Positions 52,211 to 62,635 of a stretch of 64,000 nucleotides of DNA are shown piece after piece (the first letter of the stretch is position 1; every line of letters begins with the position of its first letter). The DNA lies in the NCBI GenBank assembly GCA_014898415.1, contig RCTD01000017.1:116001-180000 (forward strand). The letters are read 5' to 3'. The position numbers were made by a program, and so were the translations under genes. Source of the DNA: Stromatinia cepivora. Taxonomy: Eukaryota > Ascomycota > Leotiomycetes > Helotiales > Sclerotiniaceae. The notes under the pieces were generated by a model. That model was not told where the DNA came from. It was given only the letters and a program-made list of their open reading frames with translations, and ran no database searches.

Positions 52211-53038
52211 TTTATAGTTGTTTTGAATATCTAGGATGCCGATATCTGTATAATATGTATCGAAGATTATCTGAGGGTTCGTTTTTTCCGTACCCACGAA
52301 ATAACTCTACCACTTCCTCAGCAACATGGCGAGAGGGTAATTTTTTCCTTCGGCTTCATATTTTTAGGAGTATACTTTGTATAAGTTTTAATAAATGCTC
52401 GTTGAATTGTCATTGAAATACAAAAGGTCAATTTGTGTTATTAGTGTGATACCTTTTCTGCAAAGCGGGAAAATGTGGTACTCACCGGTGAGATAAACAA
52501 GATGATGTGTCTGTCACCTCACTGCGTACATTAACATCCATCCACCTTCCTTCCCCGATGAGGAAACATTCCTCCATTGCAATTATTCCCTATCTACCGA
52601 ATTCTAATATTTAAGGTATTATGAATCCGTGTATTAGCGGAGTCAGTCGATTCATGTCGTGAGGGTTTTTTCCAACCAAATTAAATTGCGCACAAAGTTT
52701 CAGCAACTTACATATAGCGACCGATAATCCTTGGTCGTAAAAGTGCCGGATCCAAGGTTCCCTGGCGAATCACCGCTGGGCACCGCGACAGCAATGGATT
52801 GGCGTCAGCAGTTATCACGAATTTACAAACCCCCTTTTTTTAATCGTTGTTTTGAGACTGTTCATAGGAATTTCGAAAATACTGAGAACAAGTGCGAAAG
52901 CAATGTATGAACAATATCATATCTAATTCGCATCACCGAAAACAGTGCTTTCTTCCTCTAGTATAAATACCAGTTCAACCTGGGATTGTATAAGTATTTG
53001 CTCTGTACTCCCTGAATTCCCTAAAAACAAAAGTCAAT
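52211..53038. other. Intergenic region upstream of the RING gene
   Basis: First non-AT-rich sequence in the window. No open frame of note. The 3' part is the likely promoter of the downstream gene. Confidence 0.5.
52962..52969 (+). promoter_or_regulatory. TATA box of the RING gene
   Basis: TATAAATA 70 bp upstream of the start codon, followed by a C/A-rich leader ending CAAAAGTCAATATGG. Position and leader composition suit a fungal core promoter. Confidence 0.55.
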
Positions 53039-53899
53039 ATGGAATTTGTAGAATCACTTTGCGTCTTTGACGAAAAGTTTTACAGCTTTTGTGGCCACGT
53101 AGTCACGAAAGTCAAACACGCCAATAATTGCCCGAAGGAGAATCATGATCCTTATCTCCGTGGTCAACGTCTTGGTCACATATGTGATTCCTATCACTTC
53201 AAACAAGGCTTAATCCTTAATTTCTTATGCCAGTTCTGCTTTAATGCCAAATACAATGCTTCTAATACATGGAGATCGGACAGGAATGATGAAGCAGTGC
53301 TTGGAGCCGAGATCCAATCTCGTCATGAGTACTGGGCAGGATACATTGATGGGCAGAGACGGCTGTTTGCAAGACAAGCGACTTTCGAACTCAATGCCCA
53401 GGCTGCACTGCTGAACGTCGAAGAGTTTGTGCAGCAGTCTCCTAATGAGATGCCTAGCGGTCCAGAATACGAGAGACTCGGTTGGGCATTCATCAGACTT
53501 GACAGAATGCGAGGGTGGTACCTCGCACAACAAAACTATCACTTAGGGGAAGTTAGAAGAGGAATACCCGATGCCGAACGTCGACATCTATTCGATGAGG
53601 AAAATATCAATCCTGACATTCTTGCGCCAGTCCTTCGCACAGATATGCCACCAGGCGAAATTTGTGGTATCTGTCGGTGCCCTTTGAGTGATCGAGAAGC
53701 TTGTGGAGTCAATGGTCTTCGTCGAGTGTACTGTGGCGTTCACATCTACCATCATGATTGCATTGTCCGTTGGTTCAGAGAAGGAGACGGCGAACATGTG
53801 TCGTGTCCCACTTGTAGAGCAAGAAGACATCTCATCCGCCCAGCGGCTCACCTATGGCGGATTCAACACGTATCAAGAGAAGGGGATCGATTGCTTTAG
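53039..53899 (+). CDS. RING-H2 zinc-finger protein
   Basis: Intronless 286-residue protein. The C-terminal RING has C209-x2-C212, C232-x2-H235-x2-H238-x2-C241 and C256-x2-C259, the ligand pattern of a RING-H2 finger. Such domains recruit E2 enzymes, so an E3 ubiquitin ligase role is likely. The N-terminal 70 residues are also rich in Cys and His (C8, C18, H20, C31, H47, C49, C64-x2-C67), which could form another metal site, but I recognise no named domain. No signal peptide or membrane segment is evident. The start is supported by a TATA box at -77 and a suitable leader. It is the first gene next to the RIP-degraded block, yet its codons look normal and show no RIP damage. Substrate unknown. 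Confidence 0.85.
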   Translation: MEFVESLCVFDEKFYSFCGHVVTKVKHANNCPKENHDPYLRGQRLGHICDSYHFKQGLILNFLCQFCFNAKYNASNTWRSDRNDEAVLGAEIQSRHEYWAGYIDGQRRLFARQATFELNAQAALLNVEEFVQQSPNEMPSGPEYERLGWAFIRLDRMRGWYLAQQNYHLGEVRRGIPDAERRHLFDEENINPDILAPVLRTDMPPGEICGICRCPLSDREACGVNGLRRVYCGVHIYHHDCIVRWFREGDGEHVSCPTCRARRHLIRPAAHLWRIQHVSREGDRLL

Positions 53900-54775
53900 T
53901 AGCCAGATAAGTCAATTCCCTTTCCACTCACAACGGCGAGCACACAAATGATTAATGGTAGAAGTACCCTTTCCGGTTTTTCTAGCATCTTCGTCACCCC
54001 TCCAACTGAATTTCAATCCCAATGCAAAACATACCCATTATCTTAAGTAAGTATCTCCCAAACCTGTTTCGCTCCTCTAGCCCCTCCCAATGCATGCGTG
54101 AAACCTTTTAGTGACTAATCGCCATAGCTTTGATTCGCCAAATCTGTGATTATTAAGGCTGTATGTCCAGTATCCAATTTCCGAACTACGGTGTTCAAAC
54201 ATGAGATGATCCTTGAATTCATCAAGAACTCGATATGATCCAAAAGTTTGAATTCAGTTAGAACAAGGTTAGATTCAAATAATCCAATTATTCTCAAAGT
54301 TTCACAGCCCCCGGAACACAAGATCTCACCCCACCATCCCGAGCCATCGGACGCCTGATCCAAAAACCGACAATATTGTCCTTCGCGTCCTCCCGCCCAT
54401 TATTCACAGTGTATATCTGGAGTTCAACTGCAATCTTTTGGATGCCTTAGATCTCGGCGGATTCTACATATCACTTATCTTAATTTCCAACATTTAAGCC
54501 CAGCGCCCATACTGTGAGGTTCACTATTTGACGGAGAGCGAGCAATTTGGTTGCCTTGGTCTGTCATTACTAAATAAAAAACATAATTATTGAATATTTG
54601 TTCGGTTTCAATGTCTATTGTAAATGTCGCATGATACAACGATTGCATTGCTCTTTGAAATGCTGCATCAAATATATTCTGTTTTTATCGCCATTGCTTC
54701 AATAATCCACGTGTGCCGAAGAGTGTAGTTATAAAATGAAGGATCATAATTCCGTTAAAAGGTGAGTCTGGTCAC
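53900..54775. other. Intergenic region between RING and kelch genes
   Basis: Both flanking genes end here (convergent). A minus-strand open frame at 54115-54363 (82 codons) has no recognisable domain, promoter or partner exon. I see no supported gene. Confidence 0.5.
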
Positions 54776-56859
54776 CTAGTCAATGATAACCCTCCATCCA
54801 TCCCCAAGCGTCTCATTATTTGGACTAAGTCCTCCCCAAATCATAAATTGTTTCGTGCCTGTCATCGAGCTACCAAAATAACGTCTACCGGTCCATGCTC
54901 CACCTCTCTCTTTATCTTTACCCACCTTTATTCCACTGATTTGGAGACGAGACCATTCTCCCGTATGACTTTCTACGCCAGGCAGCTTCTCTCGTGCGAT
55001 ATCTTTCACCTTTGCACTTGAATATTGCGATGGGGGGAGTTGATAGACCCAGATATCTGAGAAATATTCTCTATCGTTGGATCCTAAAGCCAACAATAGA
55101 TAATCCCTGCCATTTCCGGTGGTGATGAAATGTAAGACTGCATAATCGCGAGGGAATGGCGTTTCCAAGGATTTGCTCGATTCGGTGTCCAATTTCTTCC
55201 ATTGACAGTTGATTTTGGAGCTACTCAAAGAACCGTGAGCCAAATCCGTACTTACATCATCTACTGTGCCACCGGTAGGATATTCCAAAAAGTCAATTGT
55301 TCCCCGGGCGTTTGAGTATTCAGATGCCTCTGTACTACCTCCAAATCTCCATAACCTTCCCTGTCCACAACAGGGCTGGGCACTGGGTAGGGTATACCCG
55401 GGGTAACCCGGGGTATAACCCGGCCGGTATTACACCTAACTCTACCTCTACGGGGTAGGATAATCACTTTGTAGATTGCCCGGGTATTTAGAGTACCTAT
55501 AAGGTATATAATATATATTGGAGATATTTAAGGGTATATTTGAGAGATTATAGATATCATAGAATAATGGTTTTTTATTCAAATCATAATATAATTTTAA
55601 AGTCAAATAAAGAAAAAATGAAGATATATTATTTGTTTATTTTAAAATAACTATTAATGATTTTTATATAGCTTTTCTAAAAGTTTTATTTCTATGATTT
55701 TCTTGTTAATCTAAAAAAACTCTATTATTTAAAAAAAGAGATATATTTCGATCAATAGATTCAGAGATAGTATTATCGATATTATTATATAGTAAATATA
55801 AATTATTTAGTAGATCGTTTTGATCTATTGTATTATTATTATTGGTGTAGGAAGATATAATTGATATAATTGTTTGAAGAAAAAGAAATTTACAAAATAA
55901 TATATTAGATAGAGTAATATAAATTTTCAATAATATAATTTGAATAATATAATTTGATATTTTTGATTCTATTATATAATTAGGAATAACCTTTTTTTTA
56001 GATGATAATTATAGGATGATCATATGATATTTACCTGTGGGTATCCTAGGTATCTGGGTTATTTGGCGGGTATACATTCTGTAAAAGCTTACGGGGTAGG
56101 GTATACTATTCTGTGAGGCCAGATACCCCGGGTAGGGTACGGGTGCCCAGCCCTGGTCCACAAGTGAGATTGATTCCCGACCTCGGTAGCCCTGGTGTAT
56201 CTGGAAGCCTGGTCCACTTCCCTTCATCCAAGTAAAATACCCATAGACCATTTGAAAGTACGTCATCAGATGACTTTCCCCCATGGATGAAGATTGCAGA
56301 TCCATCAAGACTCGATGTGCTGATATGATCCGATCTAGGAAGTGGAAAATTTGTATGTGGAGGAGGATCCAGGAACGACCATTTCGATGATAATGGGTCG
56401 AAAATCCACAATCGACCATTCTCTTCCAACGGCTTAAGGTTACGTTTGTCAGGTGAATGTCCGTTGCCACCGAAAATGAAGATACGGTTTCGAGCGACAG
56501 TAGCTGAATGGAAGATGCGAGCTGATGGTACAGGCGCCTTGCTCAATTCTCCATCTCCGACTGCTGGTATTGATCGTAAAACTGCAGTTGTGGTATTCTC
56601 ATCGGTTGAGATGTGAAGCTCATGCATATCATTGTTTATCTCCACTGTTTTTAAATCCTCAGAGCCACCAAAAATATAGGCTCTATCACTAATCACTGAC
56701 ATTGTATGTCCACATCGTGGCAATATATCAGTGGGTCGTGACATGTTCGAGATGTCCTTTCAGAGGTATTGTCGGTTTGGACAGATAATAAGCTGCAATT
56801 CCTCCTTCAATTGTGGTTTCGACACCATATACAGCGGCCGTTGCAGTGACTGGTTCCAT
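54776..56859 (-). pseudogene. Kelch-repeat protein gene disrupted by a hAT-type insertion
   Basis: Minus-strand gene for a kelch beta-propeller protein, usually a protein-binding scaffold. The upstream part (ATG at 56744) has kelch blades marked by AYIFGG, IFIFGGNG, AIFIHGG and paired W/L residues. The downstream part, ending at 54776, carries LWRFGG just past the insertion and MIWGG near the end. A 785-bp transposon plus 8-bp duplication (793 bp in all, not divisible by 3) separates them. Removing it restores one 391-codon frame from 56744. A further stretch from an ATG at 56859 (43 codons, MEPVTATAAVYGVETTIEGG) reads like the missing N-terminus but is out of phase by one base. Either a second lesion exists or 56744 is the true start. 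Probably non-functional in this strain. Confidence 0.8.
55371..56155. mobile_element. hAT-type non-autonomous transposon (785 bp)
   Basis: Perfect 13-bp terminal inverted repeats CAGGGCTGGGCAC / GTGCCCAGCCCTG and a perfect 8-bp target duplication GTCCACAA (55363-55370 and 56156-56163), both hallmarks of hAT elements. Next to the ends are many GGGTA/TACCC motifs (GGGTAGGGTATACCC-type) in both orientations, resembling hAT subterminal transposase-binding repeats. The centre (about 55.5-56.0 kb) is very AT-rich. A 74-codon minus-strand frame at 55706-55930 ends in RNISLFLNNRVFLD, faintly like the C-terminal region of hAT transposases, so this may be a deletion derivative. Far too short to be autonomous. 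Confidence 0.92.
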
Positions 56860-57969
56860 GATGACTTATTTATGGTTTCTCGTTGTAACAATAAGGGTTT
56901 GTTGTATCGTTTCACCCTGATGAGTTGTGGTTGAGTTTCTAGAGCTGCCGATGTAATGATCATCACAGGGAATACAGAACGAGCCTTTAATCACTAGAAT
57001 CACATTCTTTGTCATCACTACCTACTAGTATTCCGACTGCACGCAACACAATATCTATTGCATCAGCACATTCATATCTCGCAATGGCGTACTAGACTCC
57101 GGGATTAATCTATGATATGAATGATATACGATCGGATTCACACAATATTTAGTAGGAAATGTCTGGAGTTGTAAGTCATTAGTCTAAGGGTTCGAGATCC
57201 TGTCGCTCATCATTCTTGATTCCATAATTCATATGATCTGCATTGCTAGATTAACCAGCAGGCATGAATAAAAAGGCGGAGTGAGGTTAAGGACCACGAT
57301 GAATATAAGATAATACACACACAATGTTCCCTCACTAGCAGTCAACAATACTCAATGTCACTTTTGATCAGCCAACATAATAACCCAGATATTCTCAACC
57401 ATTGCACATCAACGTCCTCAAGTTCCACAAACAGTCCAAATATGCGCCTTACCCTCCGAAGTTCGAATCCACAGACTCATTTGATTCCTCCCACAGACCA
57501 AAGATTCCCGTCTAAAATTCAGAACCACACCCAATATCCCACAAAACAGTTCCAACAATTTCATCATTAATCAAAATACAATAGGACAATAGTCAATCAT
57601 TTTTGACGATCCTCCAGACAATGTCACCTTCGGGATATTTATCCTAGGATGAAATATGTGACGTAAGTTAGGTCATATAATGAGGTGCTTTGACGGGGAG
57701 TAGCTTAATCTTTCGTTCTGGATGAGAGAAGGGAAATAGTCTATATATAAATATAGTCAAGTGCCTGAGTCCACAATCAATGTGAGGAATTCAGCTATCA
57801 AAACAAAACATATCAAACTAGAATATCCCGGCGTTCCGAGATATTCCAAGAAATGGGGAAGGCAACCTTATTAAATATGCAATGATGTCGTGGAATCAGA
57901 AACTTTTTCTAACATGATGTCACCCTTTCACCAATATCTCTATTATGATCTATATTGATACTGTACTAC
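56860..57969. other. Intergenic region
   Basis: Upstream of the kelch gene and of a small plus-strand gene. A 71-codon plus-strand open frame at 57355-57570 (Ser/Thr/Pro/Asn-rich) follows an A/C-rich leader but has no recognisable domain or signal peptide. I do not call it a gene. A TATATATAAATATA stretch near 57.74 kb has no obvious gene downstream. Confidence 0.45.
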
Positions 57970-57976
57970 TATAAAT
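57970..57976 (+). promoter_or_regulatory. TATA-like box before the small membrane protein
   Basis: TATAAAT 133 bp upstream of the ATG at 58103, followed by a CT-rich tract and an A/C-rich leader, a common fungal promoter layout. Confidence 0.35.
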
Positions 57977-58102
57977 TATACCTCTCATTCATTCACCTAA
58001 GAATACCTAACAATACAAGCGAAGCCAAACGAAATAAAAATACACGAAACAAATATTCCAGCCAAAAGCTCCCAGCCGCCTCCACAATTTCACCCCCCAA
58101 AA

Positions 58103-58372
58103 ATGCTATCACTGGCAGCCAAACGCGCCCAAGTTCCCTCGCCCTGTTCCCAGCTCAACAGCCCAAATTTGGAGCCCGGTGTCCACTCTATAGTATCACT
58201 ATTCGACATCTTTCTTTCCTTGTCTCCTTCCACGACCATAGTTATAACATCACTAGTCCTTCCAAATCCAACGGAAACACCAGGCTCTTCTTTACTACTA
58301 CTCCTAGTCCTTGTGATTGCTTTAATTTGCGTTCTCGTAACGGTGTTATCTCCAAAAGTGATAAGGACCTGA
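58103..58372 (+). CDS. Possible small tail-anchored membrane protein (89 aa)
   Basis: No family recognised. The only strong feature is a C-terminal hydrophobic helix at residues 63-83 (SLLLLLVLVIALICVLVTVL) followed by a six-residue tail with Lys and Arg. That is the layout of a tail-anchored membrane protein; the N-terminus is Ser/Pro-rich and lacks a signal peptide. The start follows an A/C-rich leader with adenines before ATG. A longer overlapping frame (57955-58455) in another phase looks like chance. The gene converges with the hydrolase gene on the opposite strand. Existence is moderately supported. Confidence 0.45.
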   Translation: MLSLAAKRAQVPSPCSQLNSPNLEPGVHSIVSLFDIFLSLSPSTTIVITSLVLPNPTETPGSSLLLLLVLVIALICVLVTVLSPKVIRT

Positions 58373-58523
58373 AGATATACGAAAAAGTAAAAATAGACCT
58401 TATTCGCTTAACGTTGGGTGCTCATCAGTGCTGGAACTTGGCACCCTACTCCTAGAATTTATTAAAACATGTGCCTCGTGAAAACCTAATCCGGTCGGAA
58501 GTATCTTTACCTTTGATTCTTAA

Positions 58524-60032
58524 TTACCTGCCAGTGTGTTTAATAGTGGGCATTGTTTCTTCCTCGTCTTCGGATAAATCCAATCTTGCATTCCCATGGG
58601 ACTTCGGGGTCTTGGAATTCTTTCCATTTTCTTGATTCGTATAAGCCAGGCCAACCTTGTAAGAAGAGGATTGTTTTCTGGTACGTGGGACAGGAGGGTT
58701 TGATGGATCTGAAATTGGCTGTGTGGGTCTGCGGCGATACACGCCGTCGTCAACATAATCTTCTACTCGCGTTGCATGATCATGTTCCCTTCCCTCTGGC
58801 TCAACTAAAGACATCTCCGAAAATTGTCTTCCGGCAGAAGGTCGATTTTCTCTGATGAGAGTTCTGGGGACAGGTCTTAATCTATCCGTCCCTGCTGGAT
58901 TTGGATGGGAGGTCATGGATTCATCCTCTGCATTTATCCCTGCTGGAACTGTATGGGAAGTCATGGATTCATGCTCACTTATGTCCAAAAATCTTTCCAG
59001 TTTCTCCAAAACATCTTTCACCGTTGTGACAGCGCCAAAAATTCCCCCTTCTTCAGTAATCGACTCAACAGCACTTTTGTGATGCTCATGGACACCAGCA
59101 GCACACGCATCTTCTACCAGGACGCAATCAAGATTGTTATCGTTGGCGTCCCTCATTGTACTCATTACACAAACGTCCGTTGTTACACCGCAGAAAATCA
59201 GGTTCTTGATACCCTTGACGCTTAGCATGAGCCGAAACTCTGTGTGTTGGAATGCACTCCGACCGGGCTTATCGATGACTTGCTCATTCGATCGAGGGGC
59301 TAATTCATCGATAATCTCGTGGCCTTTCTCCCCGCGGATTAGAAGACGTCCTAGTGGGCCGGGGTCACCAATACCAAGGCCCTCCTTGTTGTTTTTTGAG
59401 CGGAATCGCTCGCGTTTGGAAAGTGTTGATAGATCAGATCGGTGGCCTTCGCGCGTATGGTAAATAGTGAACCCTTTGGCTCGGCAAGCATCGAGAAGTT
59501 TGCGAATATTAGGAACAATATCGAGGATTGGCTGATTATTAATACCTTGCATTTTCAGATATCCCTTGTCAGAGGCAACTGTAATAAACTAGAATTAGTA
59601 GTTTCTTTTAGATATTTCTTTACATTCATGGTAGGGCTATTGAGAACAAAGCGCAGAGAGGTGCAATAGTCCTGTGATATGTTGCTTCGGGATACAGAAA
59701 ATGTCGTAATGATAAATGACCCTCAGGGTTTCCCATTGACATACGTACTGTGTGCAGTGGGTGTGTATTTGAAAACAATCATAGGGCATCTCTTATATCG
59801 TTTCCACCTCCAAAGCGAAAGGGAAGAGAACATAAGACTTACAATCCTTCTGCATGTCAATAATGACTAGCGCAGTGGTAGATCTATGGAATGATTCGTC
59901 ATGAGGCCAATCGTAAGGTCTGGCACAGAGCTTTCCAGTTTCTTGGTAATCCTCCACAAACAGATCACTCCCACTATCAAGATCCATGGTTCCCGGCTCA
60001 GGGGAGGGAAGATGATGTTTCGGCGATGACAT
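58524..60032 (-). CDS. Isochorismatase-family cysteine hydrolase
   Basis: Two exons: 60032-59843 and 59578-58524, with a 264-nt intron (GTAAGT donor, TTACAG acceptor). Splicing gives 414 residues and creates IIDMQKDF across the junction. The catalytic triad is visible: D59 in ALVIIDMQ, K167 in VIDKPGRSAF and C200 in CGVTTDVCV. YHTREGHRSDLSTL resembles RutB/N-carbamoylsarcosine amidohydrolase-type members, which cleave amide or ureido bonds, so an amidase-like role is more likely than true isochorismate cleavage. After the fold (to about residue 260) comes a 150-residue, probably disordered tail rich in Pro, Ser and Arg, containing a tandem repeat (ESMTSH-x2-PAG, residues 267-296). The start is uncertain: the frame stays open upstream to 60275 but has no ATG there, so 60032 is the first usable one. 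Confidence 0.85.
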
Positions 60033-62484
60033 TTCGAGAGTTTGGCAGTAGTTTGGTTTCGAAACTGAACGTGCTGGGTTTCGATGGAAGTTGATGAGTT
60101 TTGATAAGAAAGAAGATCTTCTTGATTTTGTAGGTTTGCTATTTGCTACAACAACTGCTGTTCCTGCACGAGATTTGATTTCGAATTTCAACTGATCGAT
60201 TTCGTCGAAAATCTTATCCGAAGCCACTGATGCATCGCCGTTGGTACAATCTTGGAGAGAATTTGGTGTGGTTCAACAATTGGAAGAATGGTGGATGAAT
60301 CAATTTGTATTTTGATTGAGGAGGGGAGAACTTGTGAGGAAGAGAGAATTTGTTGGTAAACGTTTGAGCCATTTGGTCCTTCCATTTTGAGAATATTTAT
60401 GTAGGTAGTAGGTACTAGATACGGTAGATGTTGACAACTCAGGAGATCACGAGTAAGCAGACAAAGATTTGATCAACAAAACACCTTATAACCTAGAACT
60501 AAACAACAGATGAAGAGACAATTGAGTATAAAGAAGCTGAAGGAGAGATAGGTGAAGTATGTATACTATAACAGTTTTACTTCATTGATTGATATATTGA
60601 TCTGACAAACTTGTTTATTTTGAGAGGACACTCCAAAGGTCCGATCATGTACTGACTGCAGGTACAGAAAGACCTTGTTCTGCCACGGGTACCTACAAAT
60701 ATTGCGGGGAGTTCGAGAGAACATGGCGTAAAACTTCAAGTGAAGCAATCATCAATGACGGCTCATTGCAGGCGTAAAGTCATGCCCGCTTTGATTGATT
60801 CAATTGACTACGTATGAATCTCCGTGGAGCATCAATAGAATTCAAGAAAGCCTCAACATTCCTCCCTTGAAATTGTATTACGACATCCTAATCATTCAAG
60901 TCAGTCGTCTATTTGGTGAGATCCTGCACAAGCCTGCTCCCCTACTTGCCTGCAGTGCAAAAATCCGGGGTAGTACATGCGGGAATCTTGCAGATTCTGG
61001 AATGGGTGTACTAGCCCAGCCAATATGTTGGTATCACCCAATTATAGATCAATACAGGTGGTACAAACCAGAAATTCGGATTAGTGTGCAAATATGTAGG
61101 GAGGGAAAAAAATCATCGAATGAAATGCTAGGCGGTGTGCAGCTTCCCGTCTCGTTCCACCACAATGAATAATGGAAAAGAAGAATGGCGCTGGGCCTTG
61201 CGCAGGTTCCATGTAGATATCCGACGGAAGAAAAAGCCTGCTGAAGCAATTCCCTTTTCCTTTTTCCCCGCGGCGATGAATCTTGTGGGGCCGAGAAAGG
61301 ATGGTAGATACCCAAAGCGTCGAGAAGAAAGTTCCTCGTCCAATTTCATCAGCTCGGCGGCTCGATTTAACAGGCTCCAATGTTGAAGTTAGATATTGGT
61401 CGCCGGGAACATTGTTGGCAATCGCCTGAATCAGAGGCAAAGGGATCAAAGAGCAAATGTTTCGTATAGATCTCCAACATATTCAGCGCAAGAGTCATTG
61501 CGTCTAGTTGGTGCCGATGAGCAGATGATGAGACTCGGCCATCTTCGGTCGGAAGTATGCAACATCCCTCTCGATTTGTTTGAAAACAATCAATCAATAT
61601 TTCCCTGCAATTACATCGTGTTACCATAGTGAGATTCTATCACATCTCAAATTTCTGGCTCATAACTTTCGCAATTCGGACTTCAAGGATATGGAAACAG
61701 TCTCTCTCGATGTTAAATGGACCTTAGGTCGTACCGTCAAGACTAGGCCACGTTATGGCGTCTGCGGTGTGTATTGTTTGTAGATTGAGGCGAGTGAGGA
61801 GGATATCCGATTTGAAAGGAGTAATATTTTAACCAAGATTCCGGGCAATACATGTTCATTCGTATTATTTATATGCAAGTATGCAAGCAAGCAAGTTAGA
61901 AAGCTGAGGAAGTGAGTTGCAGTACGTACCACGTTTTCTTCATGTTGATGAACAACGGAATAAAACGCTTAAAAAAGATCTTTGATGAAGAGTTTTACGG
62001 ACAAGCCAGAGAGAGATAAGGTTAATCATAAGCCTAAAAAATTATCCTAGCAATGTTTGCCCCGGACCAATCGAATCCCCAACCATGACCCCCGGCCGAC
62101 CAAACAATTCAACGCTCATCCAAACATTCATTCCCCTATTCTCCAATCTTTTCTCCGACCCCATATTACAAATATGCATAAATGCAGCAACATGATGGGC
62201 TAGTCGGAAAGGTCGTGATAGATGAGATACTGACAGACGATTTGATATCGGACACAAATGACAATATAGGGAATTCGACCCTATCTCAGCTTTCGCACTT
62301 CGAACCTAGCTAGCTAAGTCAATATCATTCGATGTAGGAAAAGTCTAGCATGGCTATTGCACAAAGATCCCTCCAATTGTTTCCAATGTTGCATTAAACT
62401 TGCATTCCCATCTACCTCCTTCTCATATCCGTCAATGAGATCCCGAAAAGGTAGGGATCTCTCGCTGAATGCTCTGGATGCGTT
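60033..62484. other. Long intergenic region
   Basis: The promoters of the hydrolase (minus) and permease (plus) genes lie here. Several short open frames exist (for instance plus 60795-61172 and minus 61081-61449), but they overlap on opposite strands and show no domain or intron structure. A minus-strand ATG at 60385 opens a 65-codon frame overlapping the hydrolase leader in another phase. A short GCAA-type microsatellite occurs near 61.88 kb. Confidence 0.5.
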
Positions 62485-62492
62485 TATAAATA
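62485..62492 (+). promoter_or_regulatory. TATA box of the permease gene
   Basis: TATAAATA 151 bp upstream of the ATG at 62636. Confidence 0.45.
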
Positions 62493-62635
62493 CCTTGAGT
62501 TGTATCCTCGGTCATATTTTCTCCACTGCTTAATCAACAGTACAACATATCTTGGAAGTTGCCACTGCCTTGTTCCAAAACTGTGGTATTGGGATTCTTC
62601 ATCTCGAGTATCTGCATTACATTGTAACGAATAAG

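Noticed and set aside
53225..53851. Minus-strand frames of 105 and 87 codons
   Set aside because: Shadows of the RING-H2 gene on the opposite strand.
55261..55467. 68-codon minus-strand frame across the left end of the hAT element
   Set aside because: It joins transposon terminus to out-of-phase kelch sequence; an artefact of the insertion.
58553..59463. Several plus-strand frames of 75-109 codons
   Set aside because: Antisense shadows of the isochorismatase-family gene, whose catalytic residues and splice junction are clear.
61049..61449. Overlapping minus-strand frames of 88, 122 and 73 codons, with plus-strand frames on the same bases
   Set aside because: No domain, start context or splice structure; mutually overlapping on both strands.
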